A DNA stretch of 64,000 nt from Cryptomeria japonica. Taxonomy: Eukaryota > Streptophyta > Pinopsida > Cupressales > Cupressaceae. The DNA lies in assembly GCF_030272615.1 (NCBI RefSeq), contig NC_081411.1, positions 837,482,136 through 837,546,135 of the forward strand. Reading direction: 5' to 3'. The position numbers and the translations under genes were made by a program. Shown piece by piece: positions 43,495-54,928 of this stretch. Below the pieces are notes generated by a model. That model was not told the DNA's origin, searched no databases, and saw only the letters and a program-made list of their open reading frames with translations. Numbering within the stretch: position 1 is the stretch's first letter; each line of letters opens with the position of its first letter.

Positions 43495-46400
43495 GACCCT
43501 TAATAATAGGGCTTAAGATGAAAATTGTTAACCGGGATGGAAAGGGAGTCTCCATTCATGTCCTCTAACTCAAAAGCATTGACACCCTTACATCCTATGA
43601 TGTGGAAAGGACCCTCCCATAGGCAGTCAAATTTGGTGTGCTAACCTGGCTTCACATCCTCTCGTTGTACTTCAAAACAAGGTCTTTGCGGGTGAATATC
43701 ACATCAGAACTCTTTTTACTATCAAACCACCTTTTTATGACTTCTTGCCTATCTTGGAGAGCTATAAAGGTGACCTCCCTTGCTTCCTCTAACTCCATAA
43801 TCTTCACTAGCCTTACGATCATTAGACCATTTTCAGTGATATCCATAGATTTTAGCAACTATAATGCTAAAATTTCTAGTGACAAAAGAAAAAATGCATC
43901 TTTTCCATATACCAACTTGTACGGGGAGGTTTTGAGAATCTGTTTGGGTGTTATGCAGTCAGCCCATAATGCACTCCTTAGGTGATGGTGCCTCCCTCTT
44001 ATATTTTGCACCTATCTTCTTGATAAGTCAAATCAGGTTCTTGTTAGTAGATTCTACTAGACCATTCGCTTGGGGGTAGTAGTTAGAGGGGGTTTTGAGA
44101 TAAATACCTCTGCTAAGAGTGAACTATGTGATTCACGAGCCCGTGAAGGCATGCGCGTTATCTGATATAACGGTTTTTGGGGGGCCATACCGACAAGTCA
44201 GTTCTTCTAGGAAAGTTAGCACTTCATTTTTAGATGAATTCCGTAGGGGAACGACTTCAGACCATCTGGTGAAATAGTCGGTGGCGGTAAGGATCCATTT
44301 ATGTCTAGCTGAACTTGGAGGATTGATCATCCTGACAAAATCAAGGCCCCATTGAGCAAAGGGCTCTTCCACTGACATAGGCCTAAGTGACATGGCTGCT
44401 TTCTTACCTCTCCCCATATAATATTAGCATTCTTTACATCCTCTTACTAGAGCGTGTACATCTTTGAACATGGATGGCCAAAAGTATCCAGCTTGGGTAA
44501 TTTTGATTGCGGTTGTAGGTGCGAAGAAATGGCCTCCTGAGGGGCCGTAGTGAAATTCTTGGAGAATTTTATCAGCTTGGCCTTGGTCCACACATTGGAG
44601 TAGAACTCCATCAAAATTTCTTTTAAAAACAATTTCATTTATGAGGCAAAAACTGTTGTTTTGGAGTCGATAGAATCTCCTCTTGGCCAGGGGAAGATTT
44701 TCAGGAAAGGTCCTTGTCCTCATGAAATTTTTTCTTTTGTCAATCCAACTGTTGCTCGGGGTGTCGAGCATAATCATAACCATTTCTTCTGAGATGGCTT
44801 CAAAACCATGAGGTTCACTGCCCTGCACTATATACTCACATAAGCCTCTCCCATGGACCAGCTTTGTGGGCTTGATGTCAACATCATATTCTAGGATCTT
44901 AGTGATCCAATTCACTATTTTTTCTATGATGTTGCCCTCCATGATGTACTCTCTTACTGCGGGATGAGCTACATACACTGTGGTCTTGTTGCAAGCAATG
45001 AAATGTCTAAATTTCTTTAGTCCTTTTACGGCAACTAAGGCTTGCTTTTCCACAAAATTATAGCAGAGCTCATAATCTTTGAGAGGTTTTGAATGGAAAG
45101 CTATAGGGTGCTCTCCTCCCTTTTGGGTGTCCTTTTGAGTTAGCACCATGGTGATACTATGCTAACCGGAATAGACATACATTATAAAATCCTTCAACAT
45201 GTCTGGATTAGATAACAATGGTGCTGAATAGATGGCATGCTTAATTTGGTCGAAGGCATTTTTGGCTTCAGCAGTCCATTAAAAATGTATATCTTTCTTA
45301 AGTATGAGGGTGATAGGTCTTATTATCCTAGCAAAGTCGGAGATGAAATGACTGACAAAATTGACCTTTCCCAAGAATGATTGCACTCCCTTTTTGTTGA
45401 TGGGAAGGGGGAGTTCTTTAATAGCCTTGACCCAGTCAGGGTCAATAGAGATACCTTCTTTAGAAACTATATGCCCCAGCAACTTCCCTTGAAGAACCCC
45501 AAAGATACATTTTTTAGGGTTCAAGGAGATCCCAAATTCAAGATATTTTTGTAGGACTAACTCAAGATGATCAAAATGATCCTCCCAATGTTTGGAAAAC
45601 AAGGTTAGGTCATCTAAATATATCAAGATAATCTTATTTATTTGCTCTTTGAAAGCCAAATCTATGGCCCTTTGGAAAGTGGCCCCAACATTTGACAAGC
45701 TGAAAGACATTTTTTGATACGCAAACGTTCCCCACTTGGTGGTGAAAGTCGTCTTGTGTTGATCCTCTATTTTGACACTTACCTAGTTATATCCTGAGAA
45801 ACATCGAGCATAGAGAACATTTTTGATCTAGCTACAATGCTTAATAATTGCTCCATCGATGGCAAGGGATAATGATCTTTGAGCGATGCTCGATTTAGGT
45901 CCCGGAAGTCCACATAGAGTTGAATATCTCCATTATTTTTTTGTACAGGGACCAAATTTGACACCCATGTACTGTGCTTTATAGGGTAAATAATCATTGA
46001 CTTGATCAGTTTCTTCAACTCCTGAGCCATGAGGGATTCGATCTTGGGATTAACAGGTCTCTATTTTTGTCAGACTAGCTTAGCTTAATTTGTGAGCTCG
46101 ATGGTGTGCAAGATGATGCTAGGATAGTAAATTTTTAAATCATCATAAGACAAAGCCATGACACTTTCATACTTATCAGAGTATCGAGCCAATTTCTCCC
46201 TATCTTCAGAGGAAACACCTTTGCCCACTTTGAGGATTCTTTCGCTTCTGACTGACATTTCAGCATAATCTCCTTTGTCTGCTATGAGCTTCCTCTTATC
46301 CTTCTTAACATCCTTATGATCAAACAAATTATCTAAGGTGATCAAACCATTAGGGAGCTTGTTGGATTTTAACTAAATAATTTGGTTTCTGTAAGCTTCT

Positions 46401-47068
46401 TTAACCCTAGGTTGCAGGTGGTTGACAAACTCTCCCAAGCTTTGAATAAACAAAGCAATCTGCTCATCACTTTGAAAAACCTGCCAATATGTATCATTAT
46501 CAGGAACAATCAGATGGACCACAATGTTGTCTACTAGGTGGTCAGCTAAGAGGTCTACAACTAGATCCAAATGAGCTCCTATGGTTGCCATGTGATCTAA
46601 TTTAGTATTTAGTGTCTGGGGAATGCTTGTGATATTGAAAGCATCAAAACTTTCTATTAAATCCCAGACTCTAGAGTGGTAGGATCTCATATGGACATGT
46701 TTGGTACTGGATATCCCTCGAGCTTGGTGTACTACTAATTCAGAATCACCGAGGACCTTCAGCTTCTTGATGCCCATTTTTTCTACCATGTTCAAACCCT
46801 GAATTAGTCCTTCATACTCTACTTCATTATTCGAACATGTGAATTGTAGTCAGAAAGACCTTCATATTTGATCACCCACAAGAGTGGTGAGACAAACTCT
46901 AGCTCCAGAGCCCATTTTGCATTTGGCGTTCTCAAAGTGTAGAGTCCATAGTGTCGAAGACAACTGATCTTTGGAAAATGGATCCTTGGTGAGTTTTGGG
47001 ATTAGCTAATCCTCTTCAAAAATGCAATAAGTTCCTAGGCTGGTGGCATGGTAATTAGAGAAGGGGTC
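43495..47068 (-). pseudogene. pol: Gypsy-4 archaeal-type RNase H, RT, RNase H and integrase
   Basis: The order on the minus strand is as follows. An archaeal-type RNase H (47068-46373) has FTCSNNEVEYEGLIQGL and VLGDSELVVHQARG, and its first Asp lies in a decayed part. A linker follows at 46345-46085. RT (46030-45279) has the catalytic box as IYLDDL, with one frameshift near 45770. RNase H is at 45149-44700. Integrase has its zinc site (HYGPSGGHF ... CKEC) at about 44540-44424, then D in GLDFVRM, D in VISDNAHAF and E in NGLVEST. The C-terminal GPF/Y module (LWEGPFHIIGCKGVNAFEL) is at about 43600-43500. The RNase H ahead of RT directly follows the protease once Gypsy-5 is removed. Confidence 0.88.
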
Positions 47069-48647
47069 TGATGGGATGGTGCTTGGGATAGACTAGCCTA
47101 GTCTATGCTCTTGGATCCTTTCCTTGGATCACCTAGTGTTCTCTCCACACCCTAGGGTCTCTAGGACTTCCCTTGCTTGAGGAATCCCCTTACCTTTCCC
47201 AATCCACCCACCAATGAGTTGCAATGTTGCTCTTAAGGTCTCACCTACTCATGAGACTCAAAACCCCTTACTATGGCTAATAAGGGCTAGGCTTGTTCCA
47301 CACCTTCCAAGGTCTTAGCAAGGTTAGGATAGGTCTTAAACCATGTTTTACATCCATCCATGTGCCCACAAGAAGTTACAACCTTCATCCCTTCTATCGA
47401 TTTCACTATTTTGTGTTTTGCGTACAAAATAGGGCTACAAGGATTAGGACCAATTAAGCCTCCTAACCAGTCCTTTAGGGCTCCCTCTCACAAATGATGC
47501 ACAAACTACCCAAACTTCCAAAATGGACTACCATTTATTTGGCAAGGGCTCAAGGATTTCTCTTATTTTGGGCTTCCAAGTGGCCGTACAGTGCCTAGGG
47601 CAAATTTTGGGGTTTTTAAGGGTTTTGTGAGGGTTTTTATGGTCTGCCTGGGTCACAGTGGATGTTTTGTGTTTTAGCCACCTTGTCTAGATTGGTGGAG
47701 GCTCCTCCTTAACACTAGTGGTTCTTCACACACTCCTCTTCACCTCCTCCAAAGGTTGTACTCTCCTCTGACTAACCTTTCTCTCTGAGACCTCTTCACC
47801 AACAACCATTCCTAACCGGGCACTGTCCAGTCTCGCCTAGGAATGGGTCTTCAAATGGCTTCCTTTCATTTTCAAGGACCCTACTTGCATTGAACTATAG
47901 TAAAAGTTCTTCAATCTCACTCCCCATGGTTTCATGGTGGTTCCACAATGGGGAATGGAGTTATGATTCCATTTGCACAAACCAGTCCAAAACCAGATAG
48001 TGAGAAGGCAATTTACAAATTATTTACAAACACACACAACCTGCAAATAGAAACCTAATATAATTTCTCACAATGAAAGTATTTACACCATAGAAGACAC
48101 TCCACATAGTTTTACATGCAAATCAATCCATTAACTTGCTCGGTAGCTTCATTCAAACTGACTGGTAACCAATAAATAGTCACAGTTAAGCTTTTTTTAC
48201 TTGGGCCGTACAATGTCTCACATCCAACCCATTAACTTAGGGTTTGGAAATACTTATGATACCTAGACCTCAATTTGTGTGCCAAAATTGGGTCTCTCCA
48301 TGCTCAATAAGAGTCTTTGACCTTTTGGGTGGAAAAGTTGCTTGACAACTTTTAAAAGTTGTCATGCAACTTTTGCATTTTTTGAGAAACTTTGCCATTG
48401 TTGCTTTTCATGACTCCTAGGCCAATTTTGGGCTATCCTAAGGACATCAAGGCCTAACACACATCTAGGGTACACTCAACCTCTCCTGCACAAGAAATGA
48501 CAACAAAAACACTAAGGACCTAAAACTAGTACCTAGTAAAAAACAAATGAGCTCATGGCTCTTATTACATATACAATGGCTTCAAAAGAAGCATAACCCC
48601 AACAAAACAAAGAAGGAGGAAGAGCTTGGAAGGGTGCTCTTGCACCA
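47069..48647 (-). repeat. 3' LTR of Gypsy-5
   Basis: It begins TGATGGGATGG and ends TTGCACCA on the plus strand. It matches 53342-54928 throughout with scattered substitutions and small indels. It includes a hairpin-prone block at 48345-48375 (AAAAGTTGCTTGACAACTTTT). Confidence 0.93.
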
Positions 48648-48659
48648 TACTCACCCTTT
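48648..48659 (-). promoter_or_regulatory. Polypurine tract of Gypsy-5
   Basis: Minus-strand AAAGGGTGAGTA abuts the TGGTGCAAG start of the 3' LTR. Confidence 0.7.
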
Positions 48660-51600
48660 GCACACAACTAAGAAATAGAAGAAGAGATGAGAGGCAGGTC
48701 TATGCCAAGTGTCTTGAACCTGCTCTCTTCAACGCAGGTAGCTTCAGACTCAGGCTAACCTGCCCACTTCACCAAGTGTTCCATGTAGACCTAGTGTCTA
48801 GTGGACTTCTTTACTCTGGATTCCAAGATCTCCTCTGCTATTGGCTTCTTCACCTATGGTAAGACATTAACATCTAGGTCTTGCAGCACCTTGGCTTGGT
48901 TCTCCTTTTGCCCTGCTATCTCACCCTTGTACATGATCAGGTCAGCTACATTAAAGACTAGTGATATAGCCAAATTTGAAGGCAAATCAACCTTGTAAGC
49001 ATTTACCCCATACTTTGACAGAATTCTACAAGGTCCTACCCTTTTCGTTTGCAGTTTGGTAGGCTTACCACTTTGCATCCTAGCTTTGCTGAAATGGACC
49101 ATCACAAAGTCACCCACCTTGAACTGAACCTCTCTCCTTCTCTCATCCATTTTGGCCTTCAGTTTTTGAGTGGATACAAGGATGGCTTTCTTAACTTGCT
49201 CTTTGACTTCCTTGATAGTTTGAGTGAAGTCCTCTTCTTTCCCACTCTTCATTTCCAAGGTACCAAGGTCTCTCAACTCACATACTCCTCTTGGATGTCT
49301 GCCATAGACAACCTCAAAAGGAATTCTACCAGTGGTCCTATTCACACTATCATTATATGCATACTCTTCTTGTGGAATGACTAGATCCCATGTCTGCCCA
49401 TACTCCTTAGTTAAGCACCTCAACAAGTTGCCTAGCACCCTATTGATGACTTTAGTTTGACCATTTGTTTGTGGATGGTAAGTTGAGCTAAATGAGAGAT
49501 TAGTTCCAAGTCTCCTCCATAATGTCTGCCAAAAATGGCCCATGAACTTGTTGTCCCTATCTGAAATAATTCTTAAAGGGAGTCCATGAATCCTAACAAT
49601 CTCCTTAAAGAAGAGACGTGCAACATAGCTAGCATCATGTGTAGTTTTACATGGAATAAAATGGCTCATCTTGGAAAATCTATCTACTACCACATAGATG
49701 TTTTCCATAACTGTCTTTGTCTTGGGAAGTCCTACTACAAAGTCCATGCTTATACATTTCCAAGGTCTATCAGGGACTGGCAATGTCTGATAGAGACCAG
49801 CATTGCTTGATCCTCCTTTTGCTCTTTGGCATACACCACATTGTTCTACATATCTTTACACATCCCTAGGCAACTTTGGCCAATAGTAGTACCTCTGTAC
49901 TAAATCCAAGGTTTTGTTGACTCCAAAGTGTCCACTTAAACTACCATTGTGTTTCTCTTGGATGAGGTTCTCCCTCATGGATCCTCTTGGTACACACAAT
50001 TGATTATCTCTAAACAAGAGACCATTTTGGAGAGTGTAATCTGCATACTCACCATGGAAATGGTTCTCAAACTCCTTGCAAACCTTGTAAATTGATGATA
50101 AGTCTTCATCTCCTTCATAGAGGTCCTTGAAACCTTCTATTCCTATGCTCTGCAACTGTAGTTCTTGAACTGTCAACAACTTCCTGCTTAATGCATCTGC
50201 CACCTTGTTGAGTTGCCCCTTCTTATTCTTGATGGTGAAGGTGAAGGATTGGAGGTATTCCATCGATTTCAAATGCCTATTGCTAAGCTTCTCTTGAGTG
50301 TTAACGTAACTCAATGCTTGGTTGTCTATGAACACCAAAAATTCCTTTGGAAGTAGGTAATGCCTCCATTTTTTAAGAGACTACACTAATGCATACAACT
50401 CTAGGTCATAGGCTGAGTACTTCTTTGCTTCATTAAGCTTCTCACTGAAAAATGCCATAGGTCTTCCCTCTTGACTCAGTACACCACCTACTGCAATTCC
50501 ACTTGCATCACACTCCAATGTGAATAGCTTATCAAAGGTAGGTAGGAGAAGGATAGGTTTTGTGGCTACTTCTTGCTTCAACAATTGAAATGCTTTGTCA
50601 ACCTCCTTAGTCCATTCAAACTTAGTTTTAAGGCCTCCTTTAATGGTGTTAAGGACTAGTGAATATATGCCACTGAAATTCCTCACAAACTTCCTATAGA
50701 ATTGAGCTAATCCATCGAAACTCCTAACTTCAGTCCCTATTCTAGGTGTAGGCCAATTCAAGATTGCCTCCACTTTGCTTGGATCCATCTTCAAGGTTCC
50801 TTTAGACACCACAAATCCTAAGTAGACCAGCTCTTGCTTCAAGAATTCACACTTCTCTAGGTTGATGGATAACTTCTCCTCATGCAACCTCTCTAGGACT
50901 AATCTCAAATGCTCAAGGTGCTCCTCTTTGGTTCTTCTATAGATGAGTATGTCATCTAGGTACAACACCACAAATATGCCAATGAAGTCTTTTAATACCT
51001 CATTCATCAACCTCATGAAGGTGCTTGGGGAATTGGTGAGTCCAAATGGCATCACAAGCCATTCATACAATCCCTCTATGGTCTTGAAAGCAGTCTTCCA
51101 CTCATCACCCTCCTTGATTCTAATCTAGTGATAACCACTTTTAAGGTCCAATTTGGTGAAATACATAGCACTTCCTAGACAGTCCATCAAATCCTCTATT
51201 CTAGGAATAGGAAACGTATACCTTATGGTGATCCTATTGATTTCCCTTGAGTCGGTGCAAAGTCTCCACTTGCCTCCCTTCTTTGATGCTAGCACTATCG
51301 AGACTGCACATGGGCTGATGCTCTTCTTAATCAATCCTTGTTCCAATAACTCCTGCACTTGCCTTGCTACCTCCTTATTCTAATTAGGTGTGAGCTTATA
51401 TGCTGCCTTGTTAGGTAGGGATGCTCTGGGAACAAAGTCTATTTGATGGCTTATAGACCTTCTAGGTGGGAGTGTTGCAGGTGCTCCATTACTCACTATG
51501 TCCTAATACTCTTCCAACATTTGCTTCACCTCCTTAGGTACTTCTTCCTACAACTTGTCTTCTTCCTCCTTTGGTTTCACAAAGATGGCACACTTCACTA

Positions 51601-53262
51601 TCTCCTCCTCATGTGGAAAGTTTAAGAACTCTTTACCAGTAGCCAACAAGACACTAGGTGTTCTTGAAGTTCCCTCTTCATCCTCTGTCAAGGACTGAAT
51701 CTTGAAGGTCTTGCTATCCTTCTTGAATGATATGGAGTTTTACTCTCCATCATAGGTCACCTTCCTATCAAATTGCCAAGGTCTTCTTAGTAGCAGATGA
51801 TAAGCATCCATAGGCAACACATCACAAAGGATCTTATCCTCATATCCTCCAATAGAAAACTCTACCCAAGTCTGTTCATTGACTAGCACACTCTGTACTT
51901 TGTTCAACCAAGTCACCTTGTAAGGGCTAGTGTGGGGTGATCTTGTGAGTTTCAACTTCCTAACTGCCTCTTCTAATATGATATTATCAGTTGAGCCTGA
52001 ATCAACTATCACCTTGCACAGTTTACCAAGATCTTTGCATCTCACCCTAAACAATGCTCTCCTATGTTTGGGTTCCTCCTTAACCGGCTGTCTGATCAAA
52101 ATCCTATTGGACATCAAATTTTCTCCAATCTCTGATTCAATCTGAACCACATCTAGTGTCATGCTTCTTGAAGAGTCTTCATGAGCATAGGCAACCCACT
52201 TTCCATTGTTTGTTGAGGTAGGCTTGTTAGGGCATCTATATGTTGGGTGTCCTAATTGTCCACAGTTGCAACACTTCATAGTTGCAAAGTAGGAGTTACC
52301 TCTGCTGGTACTTCTACCCCTACTTGGACCACCTTGTGCACCTCTTCCTCTAGAATGGCCTCCCTAAGATTGGTTTCACTACCATGTTCATTCAACTTGG
52401 CTTCTCCTTGGTTCCTCTGCTCATTTGACTTGCTTTGGTAACCACCTCGGTGGTTCATTTGGTCTCTACCTCTACCTTTACCCCTGTTATTGGAGTCTCC
52501 TTTCCTTTTGTTCCTCTCTTCCACCTTGATAGCAAGCTGATGACATTTTTGAACAGTCGTAGGAGTACATAGGCTTATCTCCTCTTGAATGTTCCACTTT
52601 AGGCCGCTTAGATACCTACCCACCTTAATAGATTCATCTTCTTGGACTTTGGATCTAAGACAAAGTTTTTGAAATTCTTCAGTGTAGGAGGTCACATCAA
52701 GGTCTTTTTGCTTCAAACCCTATCTCTTCTTATGAAGTTGGAATTCATAATCCTCTGGTAAGAATCTCTCTTTGATCTTGCTCACCATGGCCTTCCAATT
52801 GGCAATAGGTAGCTTCCCCATGCTAACTCTCTCTTCTTGTAGGTACTTCGACCATGTTAAAGTTGCTCCCCTTAATCTTGATTTGGTAACCTTAACCTTT
52901 TGAGCCTCTGTCACTCCCTCACACTCAAAGTGGTTTTCCATGCCCTCAATCCATTCCATGACTATGTCAATGTCCATCCTTCCATTGAAATGTGGCAATC
53001 CCTCAAAAGCCTTGGTGTTCAAAGCCTTGATAGCCTTCACAAATGGTTCTTCATTAAACAAGGGATCTGGTTCAGGTATAATGTCATCTATGTCAATGGT
53101 TTTCTTGCCTTTATCCTTGGTGTCTTCACCCCAAGGTCCTTGTGTCCTTTGATCCACCACTCCCTACAGTTTATCCCTTATCTCACTCATAGCTTCTTCA
53201 AGGAGTCTATTCTTCTCCTTCTATTCTTCTACCTCTCTAGCTAGCTCTGCATTAGTGACCAT
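48660..53262 (-). pseudogene. gag-pol: Gypsy-5 gag-pol with integrase chromodomain
   Basis: Gag starts at the ATG at 53262 (MVTNAELAREVEE). It contains the Gag core (52960-52700) and an Arg/Gly-rich tail, with a frameshift near 52370. Then comes a CCHC knuckle CCNCGQLGHPTYRC (52273-52235) and a protease with VDSGSTDN near 52000. RT is at 51358-50381, with YLDDILIY near 50960. RNase H covers about 50470-50200. The integrase zinc site is near 49960, followed by D in MDFVVGLP, D in ISDRDNKF and the E position, which reads K in NGQTKVIN. The GPY/F module is near 49040. A chromodomain (about 48840-48680) contains EEIL, MEHLVKWAG and PESEATCVEE, broken by two stops. The chromodomain is the hallmark of chromoviruses and would bind histone H3 methyl marks. 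Confidence 0.92.
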
Positions 53263-53326
53263 TTTTCTCTCCCCTACTGATTCACTAGTATATAGAGACA
53301 TACACAGTCCAACAAATCTTAAACTT
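53263..53326 (-). other. 5' leader of Gypsy-5
   Basis: A very short leader of about 64 bp between the PBS and the gag ATG, as is typical of chromoviruses. Nothing else is seen. Confidence 0.5.
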
Positions 53327-53338
53327 GATTTGATACCA
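53327..53338 (-). promoter_or_regulatory. PBS of Gypsy-5
   Basis: Minus-strand TGGTATCAAATC, three bases after the LTR end. It shares the first eight bases with the initiator tRNA-Met PBS and then diverges, perhaps by C/G-to-T/A decay (TGGTATCAGAGC expected). Confidence 0.7.
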
Positions 53339-53341
53339 ATC

Positions 53342-54928
53342 TGATGGGATGGTGCTTGGGATAGACTAGCCTAGTCTATGCTCTTGGATCCTTTCCTTGG
53401 ATCACCTAGTGTTCTCTCCACACCCTAGGGTCTCTAGGACTTCCCCTTCTTGAGGAATCCCTTGACCTTGCCCAATCCACCCACCAATAAGTTGCAATGC
53501 TGCTCCTAAGGTCTCACCTACTCATGAGACTCAAAACCCCTTACTATGGCTAATAAGGGCTAGGCTTGTTCCACACCTTCCAAGGTTTTAGAAAGGCTAG
53601 GTCAAGTCTTAAACCATGTTTTGCATACATCCATGTGCCCCCAAGAGGTTACAAACTTCATCCCTTCTATCGATTTCACTATTTTGTGTTTTGCCTACAA
53701 AATAGGGCTACAAGGATTAGGACCAATTAGGCCTCCTAACCAGTCCTTTAGGGCTCCCTCTCACAAATGATGCAAAAACTACCCAAACTTCAAAAATGGA
53801 CTACCATTAATTTGGCAAGGGCTCAAGGATTTCTCTAGTTTTGGGCCTCCAAGTGGCCATATAGTGCCTAGGGCGAATTTTGGGGTTTTTAAGGGTTTTG
53901 TGAGGGTTTTTATGGTCTGCCTGGGTCACAGTGGATGTTTTGTGATTTAGCCACCTTGTCAGGATTGGTGGAGGATCCTCATTCACACCAGTGGTGCTTC
54001 ACACACTCCTCTTCACCTCCTCCAAAGGGTGAACTCTCCTCTGACCAACCTTGCTCTCCAAGACCTCTTCACCAACAACCATTCCTAACTGGGCACTAGC
54101 CAGTCTCGCCTAGGAATGGGTCTTCAAATGGCTTCCTTGCATTTTCAAGGGCCCCGATTGCATTGAACTATAGTACAAGTTCTTCACTCTCATTTCCCAT
54201 GGTTTCATGGTGGTTCAACAATGGGGAATGGAGTTATGATTCCATTTGCACAAGCCAGTCCAAAACTGGACAGTGAGAAGGAAATTTACAAATTATTTAC
54301 AAACACACACAACCTACAAATAAAAACCTAATTTAATTTTTCACAATAAAATTATTTACACCATAGAAGACACTCCACATAGTTTTACATGCAAATCAAT
54401 CCATTAACTTTCTCGGTAGCTTCATTCAAACTGACTGGTAACCAACAAACAGTCATAGTCAAGCTTTTTTTACTTGGGTCATACAATGTCTGACATCCAA
54501 CCCATTAACTTAGGGTTTGGAAATAATTTTTCTACCCAGACCTCAGTCAGTGTGCCAAAATTAGGGCTCTCCATGCTCAATAATAGTCTTTGACCTTTTG
54601 GGTGGAAAAGTTGCTTGACAACTTTTAAAAGTTGTCATGCAACTTTTGCATGTTTTGACCAACTTTGCCATTGTTGCTTTTCATGACTCCTAGGCCAATT
54701 TTGGGCTATCCTAAGGACATTAACATACCATTAAGGCCTAACACACATCCAAGGTGCACTCAACCTCTCGTGCACAAGAAATCATAATAAAAACACTAAG
54801 GACCTAAAACTAGGACCTAGTCAAAAACAAATGAGCTCATGGCTCTTATTACATATACAATGGCTTCAAAAGAAGCATAACCCCAACAAAAGAAAGGAGG
54901 AAGAACTTGTAAGGGTGATCCTACACTA
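53342..54928 (-). repeat. 5' LTR of Gypsy-5
   Basis: It starts TGATGGGATGG. The right terminus reads CACTA where the 3' LTR has CACCA, so the terminal CA has become TA. The GGGTC target duplicate follows immediately. Confidence 0.93.

Larger units (their letters stand above)
47069..54928 (-). mobile_element. Gypsy-5: chromovirus nested in Gypsy-4
   Basis: LTRs at 47069-48647 (1,579 bp) and 53342-54928 (1,587 bp) with a perfect GGGTC duplication at 47064-47068 and 54929-54933. The internal part encodes gag, protease, RT, RNase H, integrase and a C-terminal chromodomain on the minus strand. Total length is 7,860 bp. The GGGTC site lies between the protease and archaeal RNase H of Gypsy-4. Confidence 0.95.

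Noticed and set aside
43305-43568. Plus-strand 87-residue gene following extra ORF 2
   Set aside because: It overlaps the end of Gypsy-4 integrase on the other strand and shows no coding character.
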